In this document: positions 18,959-27,535 of the stretch, piece by piece
How positions within the stretch are numbered: position 1 is the stretch's first letter
Layout of the letters: the number at the start of each line of letters is the position of its first letter
From: Acinetobacter halotolerans
Lineage (GTDB): Bacteria; Pseudomonadota; Gammaproteobacteria; Pseudomonadales; Moraxellaceae
Assembly (NCBI RefSeq): GCF_004208515.1
Contig: NZ_SGIM01000003.1
Location: forward strand, 62,001 to 126,000
DNA: 64,000 nucleotides
Direction of reading: 5' to 3'
Made by a program: the position numbers and the translations under genes
Notes under the pieces: model-generated
The model's input: the letters and a program-made list of their open reading frames with translations, nothing else
What the model was told of the DNA's origin: nothing
Databases searched by the model: none

Positions 18959-20131
18959 TTGTTTCCTTCTTTAAGTATTCAAACTCGATTGGGTGGTTTC
19001 TACCTATTTTATTATGCAATCGTTGGAACATTCATGCCTTATTGGAACCTGTATCTGCAAGATCAGGGCTTCAATTATCAAGAAATCGGTATTTTATCTT
19101 CTATTGCAATCATTACTCGTTTTTTTGCGCCGCTGATTTGGGGTTGGATTGCAGATAAATCAGGTAAACGAATGCTGTTGGTGCGTATTGCCACATGGAT
19201 GGAAGCTTGTATCTGGTTTGCTATTTTTGTAATTCCAAATAGCTTTCAATCCGTGGCATTGCTGATGTTGATCTTCAGTTTTTTTCAAAATGCGATCTTG
19301 GCGCAGTTTGAAGGTGTGACGCTCTTTTGGTTAGGTGAAAAGCGCGCTGAATTGTACGGGAAAGTTCGTAAATGGGGTTCAGTCGGTTTTATTGTTGGGG
19401 TATTTGCAATAGGGGCACTATTAGAAATCATCCCCATCTCAATGCTACCTATTTTACTTTTAGCGATTTCATTTTTGGCTTTTCTATGGTCATTCAGTAT
19501 TAAAGAACCTGAGCATGCACCAAGTTCTCAGAAAAAATTAGAACCTTTATGGCCAGTTTTAAAAAAACCACTGGTTGCAGCGTTCTTTACAATTGAATTT
19601 ATTCTGCTATTTTCTCTTGCGCCATTTTATAGTTTCTATAGCAATTTTCTCAAAGAAATCGGGTTTAGCACAACTCAGATAGGCAGCCTATGGGCAATGG
19701 GTGTTATCGCTGAAATTGTGATGTTTGCGGTGGCACAAAGACTATTTTTCACTCGTTTTTCATGGCGGAACTTGGTGGTTATTTGTCTTTTATTTACCAG
19801 TCTTCGCTGGTTTCTTGTGGGAATATTAGACACCAATTTCATCGGGCAACTTTTAGCACAATGTTTGCATGCCTTTAGTTTTGGATTATTTCATTTGATT
19901 GCGATGAAAGTGATTTTCCAAAACTTTTCAGCTGAGCAACAAGGTCGAGGTCAAGCGTTGTACAGCACGATGTGGGGATTGGGCGTTGCTTCGGGAAGTT
20001 TGTTGGCAGGATATTATTGGCAGATTCTTTCAGGTCCGACCATTTTCTTCTGTGCAAGTGCAGTTGTATTAGTTGGTTTAGGTCTGGTGATGTGGCTGCC
20101 GAATCAGGTAGAAACGGCAGCGAAAAGTTAG
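18959..20131 (+). CDS. MFS transporter, HcaT (3-phenylpropionate) family
   Basis: 390 aa, twelve membrane segments, without a signal peptide. The N-terminus RLGGFYLFYYAIVGTFMPYWNLYLQ and the loop APLIWGWIADKSGKRMLLVRI are characteristic of the PPP/HcaT-like MFS family related to LacY. The start is a TTG at 18959, with AAAAGG about ten bases upstream. The next in-frame ATG is inside the first membrane segment. The substrate is unknown and no catabolic genes lie alongside. The stop codon is one base from the end of the convergent amidase gene. Confidence 0.85.
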   Translation: MFPSLSIQTRLGGFYLFYYAIVGTFMPYWNLYLQDQGFNYQEIGILSSIAIITRFFAPLIWGWIADKSGKRMLLVRIATWMEACIWFAIFVIPNSFQSVALLMLIFSFFQNAILAQFEGVTLFWLGEKRAELYGKVRKWGSVGFIVGVFAIGALLEIIPISMLPILLLAISFLAFLWSFSIKEPEHAPSSQKKLEPLWPVLKKPLVAAFFTIEFILLFSLAPFYSFYSNFLKEIGFSTTQIGSLWAMGVIAEIVMFAVAQRLFFTRFSWRNLVVICLLFTSLRWFLVGILDTNFIGQLLAQCLHAFSFGLFHLIAMKVIFQNFSAEQQGRGQALYSTMWGLGVASGSLLAGYYWQILSGPTIFFCASAVVLVGLGLVMWLPNQVETAAKS

Positions 20132-20132
20132 A

Positions 20133-21623
20133 TTAGAGTTGAATGTTTTTATACTGTGGCATCCACGGTTGTTCTTGCTCAAGTTGTGCGGCGAGCTGCA
20201 GCAAACGATCTTCACATCCAAAAGGTGCGATAAATTGACTGCCTAATGGCATACCTTTTTTATTCCAATATAGCGGTACGGACATGGCTGGTAAGCCTGT
20301 GACATTGGCTAATTGTGTGAAGGGTACCCAACTTAAATTATCTTGCACCATTTTCTCGACTAGTTTGCCTTGTGCGAGATAATGCGCTTTTCCAACTTTT
20401 AATAAAGCTTTCAAAATGGGCTTTTGCCAAGCAGGTGTGGCAACTTCACCATTTTTAGGCGCGACCGATGCAGTTGTTGGGGTTAGGTATAGGTCGTATT
20501 TTTCAAAGAAAATATTCATTTGGGTGCTATACAGTCCCCAATTGTTGAGTGTGTGAATATATTCGGTTGCAGTTGTTTTTGCACCAAAGGCAGCTAAGGC
20601 TAATGAATCAAGTTCGAAATCAGCATCTGTTGCGCCTGACATATGTTTAATTTGTGCTTGCATATAAGCGAACTGACTAAACCATGTCGTGACAAAATCT
20701 TTTGCCAACTCCAAGCCATCTATTTTTGGTCGATCTTCGACCACGATATGTCCTAAAGATTCTAAAAGTTTAGCTGTTTGTTGAACAGCTTCAACGGCAT
20801 TTTTTGAAACTTGAGTGCCAATCGGTGATTGGGTACTGAATGCAATTTTAAGTTTTCTTGGTGCTTGTTGGATCACATCCAAATATTTTTGTCGGGGTGC
20901 TTCGATTCTAAAAAGCGAGCTTTGTTCAGGACCTTGAACCGCATCTAGCATAGCCGCACTATCGCGTACGGATTTACATAACACATGCTGCATCGCTGCG
21001 CCATGCATGACTTCACCTGATTGAGGTCCCCAAGGTGTGCGACCACGGCTTGGTTTTAGTCCAAATAAGCCACAATACGATGCAGGAATACGAATTGATC
21101 CGCCACCATCACCAGCACCAGCGATCGGGACGAGACCCGCAGCGACGGCTGAGGCAGAACCACCTGATGAACCACCACTATTGTGTTTTAAATTCCAAGG
21201 GTTGTGACATGAACCCCAAGCATCAGGTTCAGTAATGCCTTTAATTCCAAATTCTGGGGTATTGGTTCGCCCAAAAGTCATAATCCCTGTTTGTTCCCAG
21301 CGATTGACGATTTCCGCATTAAAGTCAGGGGTATAATTGATTTTTTTAAGGGCATGGCTGCCAAAAGAAGTGGGAATACCTTGATATTCTTGAAATAAAT
21401 CTTTTACTAAAAATGGCACACCCGCGAATTGACCTGTAAGTTGTTGTTGTGAGCGTTGTTTAGCGTGCTCATACATAGGAATAATGATAGCGTTCAGTTT
21501 AGGGTTGATTTGTGCAGTGCGTTGTAATGCGATCTCGAGTAGCTCTGAGGGGTGAACTTGTTTATCTTTGACTAATTGAGCTAAACCCAAACCATCATAT
21601 TGAAGGTATTCTGAAAATTTCAT
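20133..21623 (-). CDS. Amidase (amidase signature family)
   Basis: 496 aa. The Ser-cisSer-Lys triad of the family is visible: Lys in [13 protein letters not shown], the first Ser in [14 protein letters not shown] and the nucleophile region [30 protein letters not shown] precedes the ATG. There is no GatB or GatC partner nearby, so this is a stand-alone amidase and not Glu-tRNA amidotransferase subunit A. The substrate could be an aliphatic, aryl or 6-aminohexanoate-type amide and is not determinable here. Confidence 0.9.
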   Translation of the reverse strand: MKFSEYLQYDGLGLAQLVKDKQVHPSELLEIALQRTAQINPKLNAIIIPMYEHAKQRSQQQLTGQFAGVPFLVKDLFQEYQGIPTSFGSHALKKINYTPDFNAEIVNRWEQTGIMTFGRTNTPEFGIKGITEPDAWGSCHNPWNLKHNSGGSSGGSASAVAAGLVPIAGAGDGGGSIRIPASYCGLFGLKPSRGRTPWGPQSGEVMHGAAMQHVLCKSVRDSAAMLDAVQGPEQSSLFRIEAPRQKYLDVIQQAPRKLKIAFSTQSPIGTQVSKNAVEAVQQTAKLLESLGHIVVEDRPKIDGLELAKDFVTTWFSQFAYMQAQIKHMSGATDADFELDSLALAAFGAKTTATEYIHTLNNWGLYSTQMNIFFEKYDLYLTPTTASVAPKNGEVATPAWQKPILKALLKVGKAHYLAQGKLVEKMVQDNLSWVPFTQLANVTGLPAMSVPLYWNKKGMPLGSQFIAPFGCEDRLLQLAAQLEQEQPWMPQYKNIQL

Positions 21624-21827
21624 GGCTTTGATCCCTAAAGCTAAACTTTTATAAATTAAAAACTAAATATCTGTAATCAATAAGAATACCTTAAAAAACT
21701 GATAGAACAATCAAATAAATTTCAGCACAAAAATATTGTGTTGATATGGTTATGATTCAGTGTTTTTACTCAAAAATATGCTAAGTTAAGGTCAAGGAAT
21801 GTTTAGATGACAACTTAAATTAAATCT

Positions 21828-22304
21828 ATGAAAAATATTTATATTATTGGATTCTTATGCGCTTGTTCGACATGGACATTGGCTGAAACTACAGCGAATC
21901 ATAATGTTGTAACAGCACCCCAAATGGCAACAGCGAATAATATACGTGTCACCAATCGTCCCGAGATCATGGGGCTATGGGGAATGGAAATACCCAATAA
22001 TAAAAAATGTGTTGAATACTATAATTTTCGTGGGATGAATGAGGTTGTGGTGAAAAGCGGCAAAGAATGGTCGTATGGCATGTATGACTATCAACCCTCA
22101 GAGGATCATAAAGAGCGTTTGCCTGCACTGATTCTACAGATTAAATATGATAATAATGAAGTTGATTGTTCAGGACAGCAAGTCGATCAAACTGGGGAAG
22201 TTTCTCAATATTTTGTAAAATGGTCGAATCCACATACCATTGACTTTTGTGCGAATGAGCAAGGTGAAAAGTGCTTTGCAACATTGCGTCGTGTATTACC
22301 GTAA
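21828..22304 (+). CDS. Small secreted protein of unknown function
   Basis: 158 aa. It has a clear signal peptide with probable cleavage after WTLA (about residue 19). The mature part has four Cys (in KKCVEYY, VDCSGQ, FCANEQ and EKCFA), suggesting two disulfides in the periplasm. I do not recognise a domain. It is a single gene followed by a strong terminator shared with the convergent accC operon. Confidence 0.75.
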   Translation: MKNIYIIGFLCACSTWTLAETTANHNVVTAPQMATANNIRVTNRPEIMGLWGMEIPNNKKCVEYYNFRGMNEVVVKSGKEWSYGMYDYQPSEDHKERLPALILQIKYDNNEVDCSGQQVDQTGEVSQYFVKWSNPHTIDFCANEQGEKCFATLRRVLP

Positions 22305-22320
22305 ATCGGGCTACTCAATA

Positions 22321-22352
22321 AAAAACCTCTTATAATTTATAAGAGGTTTTTT
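22321..22352. terminator. Bidirectional terminator between the secreted protein gene and accC
   Basis: A near-perfect palindrome: AAAAACCTCTTATAA at 22321-22335 against TTATAAGAGGTTTTT at 22337-22351. It has flanking A and T runs and lies between convergent genes. Confidence 0.9.
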
Positions 22353-22366
22353 ATTGCAGCTTTTTT

Positions 22367-23731
22367 CTAAGCCTTTTCAGCTTTAGGTTCCAGCTGTTTC
22401 AGTAAATGCTTTTCAAGATAATGAATATCCATTGCTTGTTCACAGAAATTCTTATCTTTCAAGATCAAGTCTTTGTGCAACGGAATATTGGTTTTGATAC
22501 CTGTCAAAATCATTTCATCTAATGCCTGACGCATACGTGCCAAAGATGTTTCGCGATCTTTGCCGTGTGCAATGAGTTTAGCAATCATTGAATCATAGTA
22601 GGGTGGAATACTATAACCTTGATAGATATGAGAATCTAAACGGATACCTGCACCACCCGGTGCATAGAAGTTGTCAATTTTACCTGGAGATGGCAAGAAA
22701 TTGGTTGGATCTTCAGCATTGATACGACACTCGATCGCATGGCCTTTGACTTCAATTTCATCTTGTTGAAGCGCTAAACCTAAACCACCGGCAATACGAA
22801 GTTGCTGCTCAATAATATCAACCCCCGTCACCATTTCTGTGACAGGATGTTCAACTTGAACACGCGTATTCATTTCAATAAAGAAGAACTCGCCGTCTTC
22901 AAATAAAAACTCGAAAGTACCAGCACCACGATACTGCATTAGCTTACAAGCATTGACACAAGCTTCTAGAATATCTGCACGTGCTTGCTCAGGTAGATTA
23001 GGCGCAGGCGCTTCTTCTAATACCTTTTGATGGCGACGCTGTAATGAACAGTCACGATCATATAAATGAATCGCATGCCCATTACCATCTCCGAGAATTT
23101 GTACTTCGACGTGACGAGGTTTCTGTAAGAAACGTTCCATATAGACGGTATCGTCACCGAACCACATTTCTGCATCACGTTGTGCAGCTTGAACAGATTC
23201 AAGCAGCGTATCCACACGTTCAACAATACGCATGCCACGACCACCACCACCTGAGGCAGCTTTTACGATCAGTGGGAAGCCAATTTCTTTAGCTTCAGCA
23301 AGTGCATTGTGAATCGTGACAGCATGGTCACAGCCGGGTACAGTTGGTACACCAGCCTTTTTCATTGCAATGATTGCAGAAACCTTATTACCCATCAGAC
23401 GGATATGTTCAGGACGAGGACCGATAAAGGTAAAACCTGAATTTTCAATGATTTCAGCAAACTCTGCATTCTCAGATAGAAAGCCATAACCCGGATGGAT
23501 CGCATCCGCACCAGTGATTTCTGCGGCAGTAATAATTGCAGGAATATTTAAATAACTTTCACTTGTCGTACCTGGTCCAATACACACGGCTTCATCTACA
23601 AAGCGTAAATGCATTAGATCTTTGTCAGCATCAGAATAAATACCAACGGTTTTAATACCAAGTGTTTTGCAAGCCCGAGTAATTCGTAAAGCGATTTCAC
23701 CACGGTTTGCAATTAATACTTTTTGCAACAT
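22367..23731 (-). CDS. accC: Acetyl-CoA carboxylase, biotin carboxylase subunit
   Basis: 454 aa ATP-grasp enzyme that carboxylates biotin on AccB, the first half-reaction of malonyl-CoA formation in fatty acid synthesis. Motifs include the N-terminal [23 protein letters not shown], the glycine-rich ATP loop [23 protein letters not shown] [14 protein letters not shown] and [16 protein letters not shown]. It is separated from accB by 17 bases and forms the end of aroQ-accB-accC. Confidence 0.98.
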   Translation of the reverse strand: MLQKVLIANRGEIALRITRACKTLGIKTVGIYSDADKDLMHLRFVDEAVCIGPGTTSESYLNIPAIITAAEITGADAIHPGYGFLSENAEFAEIIENSGFTFIGPRPEHIRLMGNKVSAIIAMKKAGVPTVPGCDHAVTIHNALAEAKEIGFPLIVKAASGGGGRGMRIVERVDTLLESVQAAQRDAEMWFGDDTVYMERFLQKPRHVEVQILGDGNGHAIHLYDRDCSLQRRHQKVLEEAPAPNLPEQARADILEACVNACKLMQYRGAGTFEFLFEDGEFFFIEMNTRVQVEHPVTEMVTGVDIIEQQLRIAGGLGLALQQDEIEVKGHAIECRINAEDPTNFLPSPGKIDNFYAPGGAGIRLDSHIYQGYSIPPYYDSMIAKLIAHGKDRETSLARMRQALDEMILTGIKTNIPLHKDLILKDKNFCEQAMDIHYLEKHLLKQLEPKAEKA

Positions 23732-23748
23732 AGAAATCCCCAGATTTA

Positions 23749-24165
23749 TTAGGCGCGGTAGCGGAATAGTGGTTGACCGAATTGAATGACGTCACCGTTT
23801 TTCACTAAGATTTCTTCGATTACACCGCTTTGAGTTGCCTCAATTGGGTTCATGATCTTCATTGCTTCAATGATCCCTAAAGTCTCACCTGCAGATACTG
23901 TTTGTCCGATTTTGACAAACGGTGCTTCACCAGGACTTGGTGCAGCATAGAACACGCCAACCATTGGGGAAGTTTCAACTGCGCCACGAGGGGTTTTAAC
24001 AACTGGCGCTGCTGGAGTCGATGCAGCTGGTGCAGCAGCGACAGATGCATAAACAGGTGTTGGGCGAGTCAACGAGATGGATTGATCACCTTCCTTAACT
24101 TCAATCGCTTGTAAGTCAGATTCAATCATCAGGTCGATGAGTTTCTTGATTTTACGGATATCCAT
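23749..24165 (-). CDS. accB: Acetyl-CoA carboxylase, biotin carboxyl carrier protein
   Basis: 138 aa. It has an N-terminal helical region, then an Ala/Pro-rich linker (about residues 40-60) and a biotinyl domain with EAMKIMNPI, where the Lys is biotinylated. AGGA lies eleven bases before the ATG. Middle gene of the aroQ-accB-accC operon, and partner of AccC directly downstream. Confidence 0.97.
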   Translation of the reverse strand: MDIRKIKKLIDLMIESDLQAIEVKEGDQSISLTRPTPVYASVAAAPAASTPAAPVVKTPRGAVETSPMVGVFYAAPSPGEAPFVKIGQTVSAGETLGIIEAMKIMNPIEATQSGVIEEILVKNGDVIQFGQPLFRYRA

Positions 24166-24191
24166 GAGTGAGCATTCCTGAAATGTTTAAA

Positions 24192-24641
24192 TTAATTAGT
24201 AGATTGAATTTTTTCGATAGCGTAATCGAGTGCAAGAGAATAACCCTTCGCACCTAAGCCACAAATCACGCCAATGGCTTTATCGGATAGATATGAGTGA
24301 TGACGGAATGTTTCACGTGCGTGAACATTTGACAAATGAACCTCAATAAATGGAATTGCAACACCAAGCAAGGCATCGCGTAAAGCAACTGAAGTGTGGG
24401 TTAGGGCAGCGGGGTTGATAATGATCAATTGAACCCCTTCAATTTGTGCCTGATGGATGCGATCAACAATCGCACCTTCCCAGTTGCTTTGGAAAGTATC
24501 TAGTGTAAGTGACGCATCTTGAGCTTGGGCGGTGAGTTGTTGGTCAATATCACTTAAAGTGAGATGTCCATAAACTTCTGGTTCACGCTTTCCTAGCAAG
24601 TTTAAATTCGGTCCGTGAATCACCAAAATGGTTGAGCTCAT
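24192..24641 (-). CDS. aroQ: 3-dehydroquinate dehydratase, type II
   Basis: 149 aa. Dehydrates 3-dehydroquinate to 3-dehydroshikimate in the shikimate pathway. [17 protein letters not shown] contains the catalytic Arg and Tyr. [16 protein letters not shown] and [17 protein letters not shown] hold the remaining active-site Asn and His residues. GGAGCAGG precedes the ATG. It is the first gene of the operon with accB and accC, an arrangement common in gammaproteobacteria. Confidence 0.97.
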   Translation of the reverse strand: MSSTILVIHGPNLNLLGKREPEVYGHLTLSDIDQQLTAQAQDASLTLDTFQSNWEGAIVDRIHQAQIEGVQLIIINPAALTHTSVALRDALLGVAIPFIEVHLSNVHARETFRHHSYLSDKAIGVICGLGAKGYSLALDYAIEKIQSTN

Positions 24642-25358
24642 TCAGCCTGCTCCAATTCTAAAACTGCAAATGTGTTTTGCAAGATGTCTGCAAAGTTTGC
24701 TTATTATGGCACAAAATTCTGCAATTTTTTTATAATTTCTTTTCATCAATTAAGAAATTTGCATACCAAGCATGGTGCATATAATGAAAACTTTGCAAGG
24801 AAATGGCAATGTTAAAAAATGACAAAATTCACCTTATTTTATTTTTTAATATTCTAAACTGAATTACACTAATTGGTTCATGGGATTTGTGTAACTCATC
24901 AGTCAATATTGATCAATTATACTGATTTTTAATTCATTTAATCTTTACAGACAAATATAACACCCCCATGTTTAAAAACAGGAAATCAGCTTGAATAATA
25001 TTAATTATCCCATTGTTTTTGTTTGGTTTAATGGGTTTTATTAAATGCAGTATTATCATATTTATTTATATCTTTTTATATATAAGTGTTTAGCTTAATA
25101 CATGATATTGCTAAATAGGCAGCTATATTTAGCTGAATATGTCAAGGTGATGGTTTGTTGGGCAACACACGGCATCAATGAATTGGCAAAAGTGATGCAT
25201 TTCTATATTTTGGATGGCAGTTAATGACATGAAAATGTCCGAAAAAGATAAGCTTTATTTGAGTAATATCACTATCACTTAAGAGACTGCTTTGATTGGC
25301 GTAGTCTCTTTTGGGTCTTTCAGAGCTGCCTTTGTATTTAAAGGCAGCTTTTTTTATG
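24642..25358. other. Long AT-rich intergenic region with a plus-strand terminator
   Basis: 717 bases between the start of aroQ and the end of nasS, both on the minus strand. The right half ends in two hairpins (25281-25310 and 25325-25351), the second with a T tract only in the plus direction. This implies a plus-strand transcript of unknown start. Two tiny open frames precede the hairpins: 25150-25224 (24 codons) and 25229-25282 (17 codons, stopping at the first hairpin). I see no conserved gene, and coding is unproven. Confidence 0.5.
25281..25355 (+). terminator. Tandem hairpins ending in a plus-strand intrinsic terminator
   Basis: Hairpin 1 is AAGAGACT with AGTCTCTT (about 25281-25310). 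Hairpin 2 is AGCTGCCTTT with AAAGGCAGCT (about 25325-25351) followed by TTTTTTT. Read on the minus strand, as nasS would need, neither is followed by a T run. Confidence 0.75.
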
Positions 25359-26384
25359 CTAAAACTTTATCGTTTCATTTAATGCGGCAGAGTAAATGTC
25401 TAATAACAGGCAGTTTTGTGCTGGATCTGTAATTGTGACTGTCTTGATAGTTGGACTATGCCATTTTTGCATTTGTTGAAATAACCATACAAAGTCTTTT
25501 TGCTTGGGTTCGGCATCATCTTGAATGAAGTTTCGTATGATATTTTGAATATTAAAATACTTTTCAACATGAACCTCGGGTGAGCAGTGGAATTGAATCA
25601 CTTCAAATTCGATTAGAAGCTGCCAGACGGGTGCAAAATCTTCTATTTCTCGTAATTCTCGCTGCGCTCTAATAATGGCACTGGTTAAAGCGATCAGTGT
25701 ATTAGGATGCTGCTGCGCCCAGTCTTGGGTAACGGCCAATACTTTATCTGCAACGTTTGGAATAATATCTTGGCTTGAACAAACAATATGGCTTAATCCA
25801 AGCAATTCAGGTTGAGTATTCCATGGCTCTCCGACACAAAAACCATCGATTAAATGATTGTTAAGCGCTTCAGCCATATAAGGCGGTGGAAGCGTTTTTA
25901 CCTGAATGGAGTGTGCTAATTCTGCATCGGCCAAGGCTAACCATTCTCTCAAACAATAGTGGTGAATAGAGTGTTGAAATACATGTGCTAAAGAAACAGT
26001 GTTATTTGCTTTTATTTTTTGCACCAATTTTTGTGCAGAAGTCTCAGCTGAATCTTGTTTTTGAATATTTAATTCATAACAAAGTTTTTGACTTAAACTG
26101 ATAAATGCACGATTTTCACTCAAAACTAAAGGGGTTTGTAGTGGGATGCCGATTTGATCAGCTGCCACAGCTGCGGCGGGTAGCATTGCAGATAAGCAAT
26201 GAGCAGCATCAAGTAAACCGAAAGCAAGCCGATCACGTAGGCTTGCCCAAGAGGCTTCTTGTACTAAGCTAATATCTAAGCCCACATCTTCAAAGAAACC
26301 ACGTTGTTTTGCCCAAAGTAATGCTACACAGTCAAGTAAAGGGATATATCCAAGCTGTAATTTGTTTTTTTCTAAATGGCCCAT
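25359..26384 (-). CDS. nasS: NasS nitrate sensor (CmpA/NrtA-like, cytoplasmic)
   Basis: 341 aa, related to periplasmic nitrate/bicarbonate-binding proteins, with LGYIPLLDCVALLWAKQRGFFEDVGL and LLDAAHCLSAMLPAAA near the N-terminus. It has no signal peptide, which distinguishes the soluble NasS regulators from transport proteins. In the known system NasS holds NasT inactive and releases it when nitrate or nitrite binds. Its ATG directly abuts the nasT stop codon, and together they diverge from the nitrate assimilation operon. Confidence 0.88.
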   Translation of the reverse strand: MGHLEKNKLQLGYIPLLDCVALLWAKQRGFFEDVGLDISLVQEASWASLRDRLAFGLLDAAHCLSAMLPAAAVAADQIGIPLQTPLVLSENRAFISLSQKLCYELNIQKQDSAETSAQKLVQKIKANNTVSLAHVFQHSIHHYCLREWLALADAELAHSIQVKTLPPPYMAEALNNHLIDGFCVGEPWNTQPELLGLSHIVCSSQDIIPNVADKVLAVTQDWAQQHPNTLIALTSAIIRAQRELREIEDFAPVWQLLIEFEVIQFHCSPEVHVEKYFNIQNIIRNFIQDDAEPKQKDFVWLFQQMQKWHSPTIKTVTITDPAQNCLLLDIYSAALNETIKF

Positions 26385-26975
26385 CTATTCATCCTTTAAT
26401 TGGTTGTTTAATAGTTGTTGCGCATCGAGTAAACGACGAGCCATTTCACCAATAGTCATACGATGACTCATGGCATTTTTTCTCAGCAACTGAAAGGCAG
26501 TATCTTCACTTAAACCGTGCAATTTCATTAACAACACTTTGGCTTTGTCTATATCTTTACGGTCTGCGAGCTTGGTTTTTGCATCTTTAAGATCACCTTC
26601 AAGTTTTTTATGCTTTTTGTATTGCTCAATGGAGATTTCTAAAATCGTGTGTAAACGTGAGGGGTCAATACCATCAACGATATATGCTGTAATCCCCGCA
26701 TCAATCGCTTGTTTAATAGTGTCCTTATCCGTGTTTTTGGTAAAGAGCACCGTAGGTAAGTCAAAGCTGCTGACACAGTTCTCGATCACATCACGATGCG
26801 GGTGATCCATATCAAGCAGAATGACATCAGCTTGAAGGTGTTCGAGCTTAAAAATATTGAGATGATCTAAGGTAAAGCAAGCGACTACATCAAAGTCATG
26901 TTCTGTTAAACAGGTTTTAATGTATTCCGCCCGATCCTGATCATCGTCAATAAGTACGATTTTGAGTTTTGGCAT
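26385..26975 (-). CDS. nasT: NasT ANTAR-domain antiterminator response regulator
   Basis: 196 aa. An N-terminal receiver domain (VLIDDDQ acidic cluster, LLDMDHP with the Asp position) is followed by a coiled linker. A C-terminal ANTAR domain follows (DIDKAKVLLMKLHGLSEDTAFQLLRKNAM ... GEMARRLL, split here by a short segment). ANTAR domains bind paired hexaloop RNA hairpins and prevent intrinsic termination. A TTG at 26990 could extend the protein by five residues. I prefer MPKLKIVLIDDD. Its probable RNA target lies in the leader at 27417-27484. Confidence 0.92.
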   Translation of the reverse strand: MPKLKIVLIDDDQDRAEYIKTCLTEHDFDVVACFTLDHLNIFKLEHLQADVILLDMDHPHRDVIENCVSSFDLPTVLFTKNTDKDTIKQAIDAGITAYIVDGIDPSRLHTILEISIEQYKKHKKLEGDLKDAKTKLADRKDIDKAKVLLMKLHGLSEDTAFQLLRKNAMSHRMTIGEMARRLLDAQQLLNNQLKDE

Positions 26976-27207
26976 AAGTATTAAAGTCAAACTGTCGGTA
27001 TATGCACATTCTGAATAAAGTGCTGTGAGTAGGGGCTGTTGAAATGCTAATAGACCCTATTATTTTTTTAAGCAAAATTAATGCCATAAGAAAATTTCTT
27101 ATTCGGTGCAAGTGTTCCCGAAGTAGATAGTTTATGCGCTTTATTGTATCGCTGCTTGTTTATTTGAAAAAATGAAATCTGTTTTTTTAGTGTTAAAAAT
27201 TCAAAGA

Positions 27208-27224
27208 TGCGCATTTTTGGTGCG
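27208..27224. promoter_or_regulatory. Probable NtrC binding site upstream of the nitrate operon
   Basis: TGCGCATTTTTGGTGCG matches the NtrC consensus (TGCACC, five bases, GGTGCA) at the conserved TGC and GGTGC positions. It lies about 200 bases upstream of the sigma-54 promoter, as enhancers do. A GGTGCA half-site occurs near 27115. Confidence 0.55.
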
Positions 27225-27389
27225 TAAAAAGTGTTGTTATGAAGCAAGTTGAATAGTGCTTTAAAACAGGTCATCCATCTTTTAGGGGGTAAAAGATGTA
27301 ATTCACTTATGCAGATAATATGTTTGAAATTGTAAAAAATACATATAAAACAATGTCTAATGGTACATTTGTTATTTGTTTTAATTTAT

Positions 27390-27405
27390 TGGCATAGTAT
27401 TTGCT
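27390..27405 (+). promoter_or_regulatory. Sigma-54 promoter of the nitrate assimilation operon
   Basis: TGGCATAGTATTTGCT keeps the invariant GG (27391-27392) and GC (27403-27404) with exactly ten bases between them, as in the -24/-12 consensus. The predicted start is about 27416, immediately before the first leader hairpin. This fits nitrogen control through RpoN and NtrC. Confidence 0.8.
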
Positions 27406-27416
27406 GATTACTTAGT

Positions 27417-27484
27417 GAGTCAAAGACGACTTTTCAAAAAAAATTGTAAGACGGCCAACGATGTCCGATCTGATCGGTTTGTTT
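27417..27484 (+). promoter_or_regulatory. ANTAR-target leader: two hexaloop hairpins overlapping an intrinsic terminator
   Basis: P1 is GAGTC (27417-27421), loop AAAGAC, GACTT (27428-27432). P2 is CGGCC (27452-27456), loop AACGAT, GTCCG (27463-27467), with one mismatch in the stem. Both six-base loops have A at position 1 and G at position 4, the signature known for ANTAR RNA targets. A terminator-like hairpin, CCGAT (27465-27469) with ATCGG (27473-27477) followed by TTTGTTT, shares CCG with the 3' arm of P2. The two structures therefore exclude each other. NasT, encoded next door, should stabilise P1/P2 and allow readthrough. Confidence 0.75.
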
Positions 27485-27535
27485 ACACAGTGCTTGTGTC
27501 AACAACACAGTATACGTTCAGCTGAGGAGATGGCA

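Noticed and set aside
24700..24730. Sigma-54-like TGGCACA ... TCTGCA near the aroQ start
   Set aside because: The GG and GC elements are eleven bases apart instead of ten and it lies on the plus strand, facing away from aroQ.
27030..27067. Terminator-like hairpin upstream of nasT
   Set aside because: The stem needs an internal loop, and no plus-strand gene precedes it. Kept only as a possibility.
27068..27274. 68-codon minus-strand frame in the nitrate control region
   Set aside because: Low-complexity Lys/Phe/Asn content, no ribosome site, and it overlaps the probable NtrC site. It looks like AT-rich chance sequence.
27461..27535. Upstream ATG extending the nitrate transporter by 25 residues
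   Set aside because: This stretch is the regulatory leader (P2 loop and terminator lie in it) and has no ribosome site. GAGGAG marks the ATG at 27536.
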